From assembly GCF_016862755.1 (NCBI RefSeq), contig NZ_BONO01000001.1, positions 124,001 through 188,000 of the forward strand: 64,000 nucleotides of DNA, written 5' to 3'. The translations under genes were made by a program, and so were the position numbers. The notes under the pieces were generated by a model that did not search any database, was not told where the DNA came from, and worked only from the letters and a program-made list of their open reading frames with translations. Source of the stretch: Cellulomonas pakistanensis. Its GTDB lineage: Bacteria; Actinomycetota; Actinomycetes; Actinomycetales; Cellulomonadaceae. Of the stretch, positions 16,591 through 24,392 are shown piece after piece; positions within the stretch are counted from its first letter, which is position 1; each line of letters begins with the position of its first letter.

Positions 16591-17220
16591 ATGACGATGG
16601 CGCAGCAGCTCGGCTTCTGGATCGACCAGCAGTACTGCACGGGGTGCAAGGCCTGCCAGGTCGCCTGCAAGGACAAGCACGACCTCCCGCTCGGCGTGAC
16701 CTGGCGCCGGGTGGTCGAGTACTCGGGCGGGTCGTGGTCCACCGACCCGGCGGCGGGCACCTTCGCGCCGAACGTCTTCACCTACTACACGTCGATCTCC
16801 TGCAACCACTGCGACGACCCGATCTGCGTCGCGGTGTGCCCGACGACCGCCATGCACAAGGGCGCCGACGGGATCGTCTCGGTCGACCCGGCCAAGTGCG
16901 TCGGGTGCCGGTTCTGCGAGTGGGCCTGCCCGTACTCCGCGCCGCAGTTCGACCCGACCGCCGGGGTGATGACCAAGTGCGACCTCTGCGCGGACGAGCT
17001 GGCCGAGGGTCGCGACCCGGCCTGCGTCGCGGCCTGCCCGTCGCGCGTCCTGCACTACGGCGAGATCGCGGACCTGCGCGCGGAGCACGGGGACCGCGCC
17101 GACGTCGCCCCGCTGCCCGACCCGTCGATCACCCGGCCCAACCTCGTGATCACCCCGCACCGCCACGCCGAGCCCACGGACGCGGGCACCGGCACCATCA
17201 CGAACCCGGAGGAGATCTGA
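16591..17220 (+). CDS. dmsB: DMSO-reductase family iron-sulfur subunit (DmsB type)
   Basis: Electron-transfer subunit of 209 residues with four [4Fe-4S] clusters that passes electrons from the membrane anchor to the catalytic subunit. The cysteine groups are CTGCKACQVACKDKHD, CNHCDDPICVAVCP, CVGCRFCEWACPYSAP with MTKCDLC, and CVAACP. WIDQQYCTGC near the N-terminus is typical of DmsB/NrfC-like proteins. GAGAGGG precedes the ATG. It is the first gene of an operon in the order B-C-A and overlaps dmsC by one base. Confidence 0.93.
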   Translation: MTMAQQLGFWIDQQYCTGCKACQVACKDKHDLPLGVTWRRVVEYSGGSWSTDPAAGTFAPNVFTYYTSISCNHCDDPICVAVCPTTAMHKGADGIVSVDPAKCVGCRFCEWACPYSAPQFDPTAGVMTKCDLCADELAEGRDPACVAACPSRVLHYGEIADLRAEHGDRADVAPLPDPSITRPNLVITPHRHAEPTDAGTGTITNPEEI

Positions 17221-18152
17221 TGCCCGTCGGTGAGCTCCCGCTCGTCCTGTTCACGCTCCTCACCCAGATGTCGGTCGGCTCCTTCGTCGCGCTCGGCGCG
17301 GTGCACGTGCTGGCGCGGCGGAGGTACCCCGCGGCGACCGTCGACCGGTTGTCCGACCCCGCGCTCTACGCGATCGGCCCGGTGATGGTCGCCGCGCTGG
17401 CGGTCTCCCTGCTCCACCTGGGCAACCCGGTGAACCTGCTCAACGTCCTCAACAACCTCGGGTCGTCCTGGCTGTCCCGGGAGATCCTGCTCGGCTGCGC
17501 CTTCACCGCGCTGGGCGCGGCCTTCGCGCTCTGCCAGTGGCGGCGCTGGCTCACGCCCGGCGTGCGGCAGGCCGTCGCCGCGGTGACGGCGGTCGTCGGG
17601 CTCGTGTTCGTCTGGGCGAGCGCGCAGGTCTACCTGATCCCCACGGTCCCGGCCTGGGACACGTGGACGACGCCGGTCGCGTTCCTCGCCACCACGTTCC
17701 TGCTCGGCTGCCTCGCCGTCGGCGCGGCATTCGTGGTCGCGGCCTCCGTGCGCACCCGCCGGGCTGCCGCGCAGGGCGCCCGACCCGAGGCCGAGGCCGA
17801 GGTGGACGCGATGCTGCGCAGCAGCCTGCGTGGCATCGGCCTCACCGCGATCGCCGTGCTCGCCGTCGAGCTGCTCGTGCTGCCCGCCTGGCTGCTCGGC
17901 CTCGCGAACGACGGCAGCCCGGCGGCGACGGCCGCGGCCGCCGCCCTGACCGCCGGGGGCTGGCTGCACCTGCGGCTCGTGCTCGCGGTGCTCGGCGGCG
18001 GCGTGCTCGCGCTGTTCCTGTACCGCGCCGCGGCGGCGGGCGGCCGGCGGCTGCTGCTCGTGACGGCCGGCAGCGCGTTCGTGCTGGTCCTGGTCGCCGA
18101 GACGGTCGGCCGCGTGCAGTTCTTCGAGTCCTACGCCCGCATCGGGATCTGA
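17220..18152 (+). CDS. dmsC: DMSO-reductase family membrane anchor (DmsC type)
   Basis: Integral membrane subunit of 310 residues that oxidises menaquinol and anchors the complex. About eight membrane helices are visible. The N-terminal segment PVGELPLVLFTLLTQMSVGSF and SLLHLGNPVNLLNVLNNLGSSWLSREI are typical of DmsC. The ATG overlaps the dmsB stop (TGATG), and dmsA begins 11 bases later. No haem-binding histidine pattern is evident. Confidence 0.92.
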   Translation: MPVGELPLVLFTLLTQMSVGSFVALGAVHVLARRRYPAATVDRLSDPALYAIGPVMVAALAVSLLHLGNPVNLLNVLNNLGSSWLSREILLGCAFTALGAAFALCQWRRWLTPGVRQAVAAVTAVVGLVFVWASAQVYLIPTVPAWDTWTTPVAFLATTFLLGCLAVGAAFVVAASVRTRRAAAQGARPEAEAEVDAMLRSSLRGIGLTAIAVLAVELLVLPAWLLGLANDGSPAATAAAAALTAGGWLHLRLVLAVLGGGVLALFLYRAAAAGGRRLLLVTAGSAFVLVLVAETVGRVQFFESYARIGI

Positions 18153-18163
18153 GGGAGCCCGCC

Positions 18164-20602
18164 ATGACGACCACCACCCCCCGCACCCCGCTCGACACCC
18201 CGGTCACCCGGCGCTCGTTCGTGGCCTGGAGCGCCGCCGCGGGCGGGGCCGCCGCGGCCGTCGGCACCGGCGCCCGGCTCGGCCTGCTGCCGCTCACCCC
18301 GGCCCGGGCGGCCACGGGCGGCGACGGCCCCCGCCAGGTCTGGTCCGCCTGCATGGTGAACTGCGGCTCCCGGTGCCCCGTGCTGCTCACGGTCGAGGAC
18401 GGCCAGATCACGCGGGTCGACTCGGACCCCACCGGCGGCGACGACCTCGAGCTGCCGCAGATCCGCGCCTGCGTCCGCGGGCGGGCGATCCGGCAGCGCG
18501 TGCACAACCCCGACCGGCTCAAGCACCCCATGCGCCGGGTCGGGCCGCGCGGCTCCGGCGAGTTCGAGCGGATCTCCTGGGACGAGGCGTTCGACGCGGT
18601 CGCCGAGGCGCTGCGGTCCACGATCGACCGCTACGGCAACGAGGCCGTCTACCTCAACTACGGCACCGGGGTGCTCGGCGCGACCGTCGCGTGCTCGTGG
18701 CCGCCCGCCGCCACCGGCGTCGCCAGGCTCATGAACCTGCTGGGCGGCTACCTCAACCACTACTCGGACTACTCGACCGCGCAGATCACCACCGCGTACC
18801 CGTTCCACTACGGCGAGTGGGTCTCCGGCAACTCCTTCGACGACCTGGTGAACTCGCAGCTCGTCGTCCTGTTCGGCAACAACCCGCACGAGACCCGGAT
18901 GAGCGGGGGCGGCGAGCTGTTCGTCACGACCCGGGCCAAGCAGGCGTCGCAGGTCCGGACGATCGTCATCGACCCGCGGCAGTCCGAGACCGCCGTGACC
19001 CTGGCCGACGAGTGGGTGCCGATCCGGCCGAACACCGACGCGGCGCTCGTGGCCGGCCTGGCCCACGTGATGATCAGCGAGGACCTGCAGGACCAGGCCT
19101 TCCTCGACCGGTACTGCGTCGGGTTCGACGAGGACCACCTCCCCGACGGCGCGGCCCCCGGCTCGTCCTACCGGTCCTACGTGCTCGGCCGCGGGCCCGA
19201 CGGCACCCCGAAGACCCCCGACTGGGCCGCCGCGATCACCGGGGTGCCCGCCGGCACGATCACCCGGCTCGCCCGCGAGATCGCCGGCGCCAAGCCGTGC
19301 AGCATCAACCAGGGCTGGGGACCGCAGCGGCACTCCAACGGGGAGAACTCCGCGCGCGCCGTGTTCACCCTCGCGGCGATGATCGGCCAGATCGGTGTGC
19401 CCGGCGGCGGCACCGGCGGCCGGGAGGCCGCGTACTCGATGGCGACCGCGGCGTTCCCCACCCTGAAGAACCCCGTCAGCACCGAGGTGTCGGTCTTCAA
19501 CTGGACGGACGCGATCTACCGCCACGACGAGATGACGGCGCTCAGCGACGGCGTCCGGGGCGCCGACCGGCTCACCGCGCCGATCCGGTTCATCTGGCAG
19601 TACGCGGGCAACGCCCTGGTCAACCAGCACGCCGACATCAACCGGACCGCTGAGATCCTGTCCGAGCCGGACGACCTGACGATCGTCGTGATCGACCACC
19701 AGATGACCGTGTCCGCCCGGTACGCGGACATCCTGCTGCCCGACGCGTCGACCCCGGAGCAGGTCGACCTCGCGCAGCAGGGCTCCGCCGGCGCGCTCGG
19801 CTACCTCGTGCTCGCCGACCGGGCCATCGAGCCGATGTGGGAGTGCCGGCCGGTCTACGACATCCTCACCGGCGTCGCCGAGCGGATGGGCGTCGCGGAC
19901 GAGTTCACCGAGGGCCGGAGCCAGGAGGACTGGGTCCGCGAGGTGCTGGCCGAGACCCGCAAGCTGACGCCCGCCGTCCCCGACTTCGAGACGTTCCGGC
20001 GGCAGGGCATCTACAAGGAGATGAGCCCCGACGGGCCCGTGGTCCCGCTCGCCGACTTCCGGGCCGACCCGGAGGCGAACCCGCTCAGCACCCCCTCGGG
20101 GAAGATCGAGATCTACTCGGCCGCGCTGCAGGAGATCGCCGACACCTGGGAGCTGCCCGAGGGCGACCGGGTCACCGCGCTGCCCGAGTACGTCGAGTCC
20201 CGGGAGGGGCCGGAGGACCCCCTGCGCGAGCGGTACCCCCTGCAGCTCATCGGGCACCACTACAAGTCCCGGACCCACTCCACCTACGGCAACGTCCCCT
20301 GGCTGCAGGAGGCGCACCCGCAGGAGATGTGGATCAACCCGGCCGACGCGGCGGACCGCGACGTGCGGAGCGGCGACACCGTCGACGTGGTGAACGACCG
20401 CGGGCGGGTGCGGATCGTCGCCCGCGTGACGCCGCGGATCGCGCCCGGCGTCGTGTCGATCCCGCAGGGCGCGTGGTTCGCGCCGGACGCGGACGGGGTC
20501 GACCTCGGCGGCAGCGTCAACACGCTGACGAGCCTGCACCCGTCGCCGCTGGCCAAGGGCAACGCCCAGCACACCAACCTGGTGGAGGTGACGAGGACCT
20601 AG
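18164..20602 (+). CDS. dmsA: DMSO-reductase family molybdopterin catalytic subunit
   Basis: Catalytic subunit of an anaerobic respiratory reductase, 812 residues, holding Mo-bisMGD and one [4Fe-4S] cluster. A Tat signal (TRRSFVAW, twin arginines 16-17) sends the folded enzyme across the membrane. Cluster cysteines are C63, C67, C71 and C103. The YGTG...CSWPP segment closely matches E. coli DmsA and gives serine 178 as the likely molybdenum ligand. The C-terminal molydopterin dinucleotide-binding domain (about 675-810) includes HSTYGNVPWLQEAHPQE. DMSO or another N/S-oxide is the likely substrate; specificity cannot be read from sequence. MGD could come from the fused MobA and folding help from TorD nearby. 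Confidence 0.93.
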   Translation: MTTTTPRTPLDTPVTRRSFVAWSAAAGGAAAAVGTGARLGLLPLTPARAATGGDGPRQVWSACMVNCGSRCPVLLTVEDGQITRVDSDPTGGDDLELPQIRACVRGRAIRQRVHNPDRLKHPMRRVGPRGSGEFERISWDEAFDAVAEALRSTIDRYGNEAVYLNYGTGVLGATVACSWPPAATGVARLMNLLGGYLNHYSDYSTAQITTAYPFHYGEWVSGNSFDDLVNSQLVVLFGNNPHETRMSGGGELFVTTRAKQASQVRTIVIDPRQSETAVTLADEWVPIRPNTDAALVAGLAHVMISEDLQDQAFLDRYCVGFDEDHLPDGAAPGSSYRSYVLGRGPDGTPKTPDWAAAITGVPAGTITRLAREIAGAKPCSINQGWGPQRHSNGENSARAVFTLAAMIGQIGVPGGGTGGREAAYSMATAAFPTLKNPVSTEVSVFNWTDAIYRHDEMTALSDGVRGADRLTAPIRFIWQYAGNALVNQHADINRTAEILSEPDDLTIVVIDHQMTVSARYADILLPDASTPEQVDLAQQGSAGALGYLVLADRAIEPMWECRPVYDILTGVAERMGVADEFTEGRSQEDWVREVLAETRKLTPAVPDFETFRRQGIYKEMSPDGPVVPLADFRADPEANPLSTPSGKIEIYSAALQEIADTWELPEGDRVTALPEYVESREGPEDPLRERYPLQLIGHHYKSRTHSTYGNVPWLQEAHPQEMWINPADAADRDVRSGDTVDVVNDRGRVRIVARVTPRIAPGVVSIPQGAWFAPDADGVDLGGSVNTLTSLHPSPLAKGNAQHTNLVEVTRT

Positions 20603-20907
20603 TCCGCGGCGGGCTGCCAGGCGGCGGCGAGCGCCCGCAGGCGGCCGACGGCGGCGAGCGCGTCCGCCGGGTCGACCGCGACGTCGGGTGCGACGGCACC
20701 GGACGCGGGAGACCCGGGCACGGACGCGGCGGCGGAGCCGGCGGCGACGCCCACGAGGAACGCGCTCAACGGAGCGGCGGGGCGGCTGACGCCGTGCGCC
20801 ACCTCCCGGACCAGGTCGAGCACCGGCCCGGCGACCCCGGGGAGCAGGTCCGGCGCCACGCCGAGCTCCGCGGCCGCCGCCGCGGTCCACCGCTGCATCT
20901 CGTCCAT
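20599..20907 (-). CDS. DUF6457-like small protein
   Basis: A 102-residue helical protein beginning MDEMQRWTAAAAAELGV and ending RLRALAAAWQP. The layout fits DUF6457, a small family I recall beside or fused to actinobacterial MobA; this assignment is from memory. The start at 20907 has a GGGAGGG ribosome site, while the much longer upstream frame is antisense to torD. It converges on dmsA with a 4-base overlap. Function unknown; its place in the island suggests a cofactor-related role. Confidence 0.7.
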   Translation of the reverse strand: MDEMQRWTAAAAAELGVAPDLLPGVAGPVLDLVREVAHGVSRPAAPLSAFLVGVAAGSAAASVPGSPASGAVAPDVAVDPADALAAVGRLRALAAAWQPAAD

Positions 20908-20988
20908 CGCGACCCTCCCGCGTCGTCCGGCGGCGCCGGGCGCCGCATCCTCCGGACCAGGCTCCCGCGCCGGCGGCACGCAGCGGCC

Positions 20989-21002
20989 GGGACCTTCGGC
21001 CC
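20989..21002 (+). promoter_or_regulatory. GGGAC-type box upstream of torD
   Basis: GGGAC-CTTC-GGCCC has the same 5-4-5 layout as the boxes before moeZ and dmsB, with one mismatch to perfect symmetry. It lies 72 bases before the torD start. I see no good -10 box downstream. Confidence 0.35.
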
Positions 21003-21073
21003 CCGACGCGTCGACCCGATCCCGCCCGAGGCGCCGACGCCGTTCCCGCCAGACCCACCGAGGAGCCGACACC

Positions 21074-21811
21074 GTGACACCCACCGGAGCGATGCCCACC
21101 GGAGCGATGCCCACCGGGGCGATGCCCACCGGGGCGACACCCGCCGCGCCCGCAGATCCGCTCCTGCCCCCCGGCGCACCGCCGGAGCTCGCCGCGCACC
21201 TCGACGACCTCGCCGGTTGCAGCGTCCTGGTGTCCCGCCTGCTGCTCGCCGCCCCCGACGCCGATCTCCTGGCGCGGCTCCGGGAGCCCGGACTCATGGA
21301 CGCCTGGCCGCTCACCGACGAGCGGTCCCGCGCGGGCGCCGCCCTCGTCGCCCGCGGCGCCGGGGCCGACCTGGACGCGGTGCGCCGCGACCACCAGGCC
21401 CTGTTCGTCGGGCCCGGCCCGCTGCTCGCCCCGCCGTACGAGTCGGTGCACCGCGGCCGCGAGCGCCTGCTGTTCGAGGCCCCGACGTTCGAGGTGCGTG
21501 CCGCGTACCGCGCGTTCGACCGGGTCGCGCCGGCGCTCAACCGCGAGCCCGACGACCACCTCGGTCTCGAGCTCGACTTCGTCGCCCACCTCGCCCTTCG
21601 GGTGCTGGACGCGGTGGACGCCGGTGACGAGCCCCGAGCCGACGCGACGCTGGTCGCGCTGCGCGAGTTCCTCGCCGACCACGTGCTGACGTGGGGTGCG
21701 GACTGCCTGGCGCTGGTGGAGGACCGCGCCCGCACGGACTTCTTCCGGGGCGTGGCGCTGCTCGGTGCGGGCCTGCTGGCGTTCGCGGCGGGGCTCGTCG
21801 AGGAGGGCTGA
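21074..21811 (+). CDS. TorD/DmsD-family molybdoenzyme chaperone
   Basis: Cytoplasmic chaperone, up to 245 residues, that holds the apo-reductase and its Tat signal until the cofactor is inserted. The all-helical domain (about 38-245) contains RDHQALFVGPGPLLAPPYESVHR, the usual TorD/NarJ-like centre, and FVAHLALRVLD. The first 25 residues are TGAMP repeats encoded by four 15-base repeats. I give the GTG at 21074, which has AGGAG upstream, but three in-frame ATGs in the repeats are alternatives. It likely serves the dmsA product just upstream. Confidence 0.85.
   Translation: MTPTGAMPTGAMPTGAMPTGATPAAPADPLLPPGAPPELAAHLDDLAGCSVLVSRLLLAAPDADLLARLREPGLMDAWPLTDERSRAGAALVARGAGADLDAVRRDHQALFVGPGPLLAPPYESVHRGRERLLFEAPTFEVRAAYRAFDRVAPALNREPDDHLGLELDFVAHLALRVLDAVDAGDEPRADATLVALREFLADHVLTWGADCLALVEDRARTDFFRGVALLGAGLLAFAAGLVEEG
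21077..21136 (+). repeat. Four 15-base tandem repeats at the start of torD
   Basis: Units of the type ATGCCCACCGGGGCG (21077, 21092, 21107, 21122) encode MPTGA; the first begins ACA instead of ATG. Each of the last three supplies an in-frame ATG, so copy-number changes would alter both the N-terminus and the number of possible starts. Confidence 0.85.
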
Positions 21812-21812
21812 C

Positions 21813-22805
21813 GTGACCCGCCCCGGTGACGCGCCGGGGTCGGCCTCCGACGCCCTCGGCCCGGTCGTGCGCTGGCTCGCCTGGCTGCCCGACCCGGTGC
21901 ACCTGCACCTGCTGTGCGCGACCGCACCTGCGCGGCTCCGGGTGCCGCGGCGCGCGGTGGCGGTCCGACTGGCCGGCTGCGCCGCCGACCTCCCCCTGTC
22001 CGGGTACCTCGAGCTCGTCGCCGCCGGCGCGCTCTCCGTGACCGTGCGCGACCCGCATCCTGCTCCGGCCGCGGGGGCGGCGGACGCGGTCCTCGAGCGC
22101 GCCGGACGGCCCGAGCGGATCAGCGCCGCTCCGGACGACGCGCCGGGTCCCGCACGACGGCGCCGGCCGCGGCCCGTCCCGGACGCCGCGAGCCTCGGCC
22201 TCCCCCGCCGGGCGGTGCTGGCACCGGCCGGCTCGGTCCGACCCGGCGGCCGGTGGCGGGCGGGTACGGAACGCGCCCGGCTGCGCGACGCCCTGACGGC
22301 GCTGGGCCTGCCGGCGGACCGGCCCGACGACGCCCCACCGGGCCCCGGCGGTGACCGCACGGTGCGCGTGCTGGACGCGCCCGGGTGCACCGCGTGCGGC
22401 GTCTGCGCCCGGGCCTGCCCCCAGGGAGCGCTGTCGCTGGTCGATCCGGGCGCGGGGTCGGGGACGGCGCCTGCCGGGGTCGGGGGCACCGGGCCGAGCG
22501 CGGGCGCGGGATCCTGTGGGGGCACGGGGCCGGGCACCGGCGCGATCCTCCGCCAGGACGTCGCCGCGTGCACCGCCTGCGGGTGGTGCGTCGATCTCTG
22601 CCCGCCCGGCGTCCTGCGCCTGGTCCCCGCGCCGGCGTGGGCCGCGGTGGTCGGGGACGGCCTCCACGACGTCGCCCGGGTCGTCATCCGGACCTGCGCG
22701 CGCTGCGGCTCCGGGTTCGGCGGCGCCGGCGACGCGCGCCTCTGCCCGGTCTGCGCCTACCGCCGGGCGCACCCCTTCGGGTCGACGGCCGTGCCGCGCG
22801 GGTGA
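21813..22805 (+). CDS. Unrecognised protein with two 4Fe-4S motifs and a zinc ribbon
   Basis: A 330-residue protein with no family I can name. Residues 1-185 are hydrophobic/arginine-rich with no recognised domain. Two ferredoxin-type motifs follow: C192-X2-C195-X2-C198-X3-C202-P and C253-X2-C256-X2-C259-X3-C263-P. They are split by a glycine-rich loop of about 50 residues. The C-terminus has CXXC pairs at C295/C298 and C311/C314, like a zinc ribbon. GAGGAGG precedes the GTG, which lies 1 base after torD, so the two are co-expressed. It may carry electrons to, or help mature, the reductase. Confidence 0.75.
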   Translation: MTRPGDAPGSASDALGPVVRWLAWLPDPVHLHLLCATAPARLRVPRRAVAVRLAGCAADLPLSGYLELVAAGALSVTVRDPHPAPAAGAADAVLERAGRPERISAAPDDAPGPARRRRPRPVPDAASLGLPRRAVLAPAGSVRPGGRWRAGTERARLRDALTALGLPADRPDDAPPGPGGDRTVRVLDAPGCTACGVCARACPQGALSLVDPGAGSGTAPAGVGGTGPSAGAGSCGGTGPGTGAILRQDVAACTACGWCVDLCPPGVLRLVPAPAWAAVVGDGLHDVARVVIRTCARCGSGFGGAGDARLCPVCAYRRAHPFGSTAVPRG

Positions 22806-22875
22806 GGGCGGGACGTGGTCGCCGGCCTGCGGGCGCTTTTCGTCCACCGCGGTCGCCGTGCCAGGATGATCGGCC

Positions 22876-23220
22876 GTGACCGCTCGACTGCTCAGCACCC
22901 CCGTCGCCGTCGTCCCCGCCGTCGCCTGCGTGGCGCTCGCCGCCGCCGGCTGCTCGGTGTCCGTCCGCGCGACCGGGGACGCCGGCCTGTCCGGCTCGGA
23001 GGTGGAGGCGCGGCTGGACCGGGTGCTCGAGGACCGGCTCGGTCGGGCGCCCGACGCGATCGACTGCCCGGAGCCGCTGCTCGCCGAGGTCGGCGCCGCG
23101 GTGCGGTGCACGGTCGACGTGCCCGAGGGGTCCGTCGACGCCGTCGTCACGACGACCGCGGTCGAGGGCCACGACGTCGAGCTGGACGTGACCGTGGACG
23201 ACGAGCCGCGTGGCACCTGA
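22876..23220 (+). CDS. Putative DUF4333 lipoprotein
   Basis: A 114-residue secreted protein with a lipoprotein signal ending LAAAGC, so C25 would be lipidated. The small domain (about 36-114) has the DCPEPLLAEVGAAVRCTV pattern of DUF4333, with two cysteines that could form a disulfide. A CAGGAT -10 box (22862-22867) lies 8 bases before the GTG, suggesting a leaderless message. It overlaps the next gene by 11 bases. Role unknown, located on the outer face of the membrane. Confidence 0.75.
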   Translation: MTARLLSTPVAVVPAVACVALAAAGCSVSVRATGDAGLSGSEVEARLDRVLEDRLGRAPDAIDCPEPLLAEVGAAVRCTVDVPEGSVDAVVTTTAVEGHDVELDVTVDDEPRGT

Positions 23221-23818
23221 CACCGCGCGCGGCGACGACCCGGTGCGCCCCGCGGACGACGCTGTGCGTCCCGCGGACGAGCTGGTCGCTGCGGTGACGG
23301 AGCGGTTCGCCGGGTCCGCCTACGTCGTGGAGCGCACGCCCGACGGGTTCGTGGTGCACGCCGACCTGACGCACCAGCACGTGCACCGGCCGCGCCGCGA
23401 CCGGCGGACCCGGACCCTGGTCCGGCACCACGTGGTGCTGGACGAGCGCCGCTTCGTCATGACGGTCACCGACGAGCAGGTGGACGTGACGTGGCGCGCC
23501 GGCGCGACCCCCGGTTCCGAGGTGCCGGTCCTCGGCGCCGGCATCCGGGTGGAGCACCGACGGGGCCGGGTCCGCGAGGTGTCCTTCAGCGCGACCTGGG
23601 ACCCCCGCAGACCGCGCGGCGAGCGCCTCGTCGACGCCCGGCGGTTCGACTCGGGCGAGGCGCTCCAGCACATCCGCACGGCCGCCGGAGACCTCGGGTG
23701 GCACGAGCGCAGGGGCACGGCCGAGCGGGTCGGCCGGGCGTTCGCGCTCGTCGCGGCCGTCGGCGCCGGCGTGACGCTCGTGGGCCTGGTGGTGGCCCTG
23801 CTCCTCGGCCGGTTCTGA
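23210..23818 (+). CDS. Tail-anchored hypothetical protein
   Basis: A 202-residue protein not recognised. It has a short acidic start with a repeated VRPAD, a soluble middle (about 25-170) rich in arginine and tryptophan, and one C-terminal membrane helix (about 178-200, VAAVGAGVTLVGLVVALLLG). The GTG start lies inside the end of the DUF4333 gene, so the two are probably translated together. Confidence 0.7.
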   Translation: MAPDTARGDDPVRPADDAVRPADELVAAVTERFAGSAYVVERTPDGFVVHADLTHQHVHRPRRDRRTRTLVRHHVVLDERRFVMTVTDEQVDVTWRAGATPGSEVPVLGAGIRVEHRRGRVREVSFSATWDPRRPRGERLVDARRFDSGEALQHIRTAAGDLGWHERRGTAERVGRAFALVAAVGAGVTLVGLVVALLLGRF

Positions 23819-23831
23819 CCGGCCGCTGCGG

Positions 23832-24308
23832 TCAGGACGCGGCGATCTCCGCCCGCAGGGACCCGAGCAGCTCCGTGAGCCCGTCCGCGAGCGCCTCCGC
23901 CTGCGCGCGGGTGGCCGTGGCCGAGACCGTCCAGACCGTCGCCGGCCCGCCGTCCGCGCCGGGGACGGCGACGAACTCCTGCACCTGGGTCATCGGCACC
24001 GCGACGCCGTCGACCGTCGTCGTGAAGTGCACCTCCTGCGCGACCGCCAGGTCGCCCGTCTGCTCGCGGCGGGCGAGCGCGACGTCCTGCTCGGTCGCCT
24101 CGATCGCGCGGACCGCCTCGGCGCCCAGCGCGACGGCGAGGCCGAGGTCGGCCGTGCGCTGCACGCCGACGGTGACGTTCGCGGTGAACCCGGCGTCCGG
24201 GGTCTCGTGCGCCGCGGCGAACGCGATGCCGGGCGTGCCGAGCGAGGCCGGCGGGATCAGGTGCCAGCCCTCGGGCAGCGCGGGCGCGTCCTGCGGGTCG
24301 GTGGTCAT
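23832..24308 (-). CDS. LpqN/DcrB-like hypothetical protein
   Basis: A 158-residue soluble protein beginning MTTDPQDAPALPEGWHLIPP. The pattern of alternating strands and a final helix (ALADGLTELLGSLRAEI), with FTANVTVGVQR, recalls LpqN/DUF1795-type domains; the match is loose. There is no signal peptide. GAGGAG precedes the ATG. It converges on the previous gene with a 13-base gap. Confidence 0.7.
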   Translation of the reverse strand: MTTDPQDAPALPEGWHLIPPASLGTPGIAFAAAHETPDAGFTANVTVGVQRTADLGLAVALGAEAVRAIEATEQDVALARREQTGDLAVAQEVHFTTTVDGVAVPMTQVQEFVAVPGADGGPATVWTVSATATRAQAEALADGLTELLGSLRAEIAAS

Positions 24309-24392
24309 GCGTCTCCTCGGGTCCGGGGGTCCGCCGAGTCTAGGCGGCGGCTCGGGGGCGGGCCGTCCGCGCGGCCCGGCTAGCCTGGCCCG

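Noticed and set aside
18131..22687. 1518-residue open frame on the minus strand across the DMSO-reductase region
   Set aside because: It is antisense to clear Fe-S, membrane and catalytic genes and shows only the His/Arg/Asp/Val-rich composition of a high-GC shadow frame.
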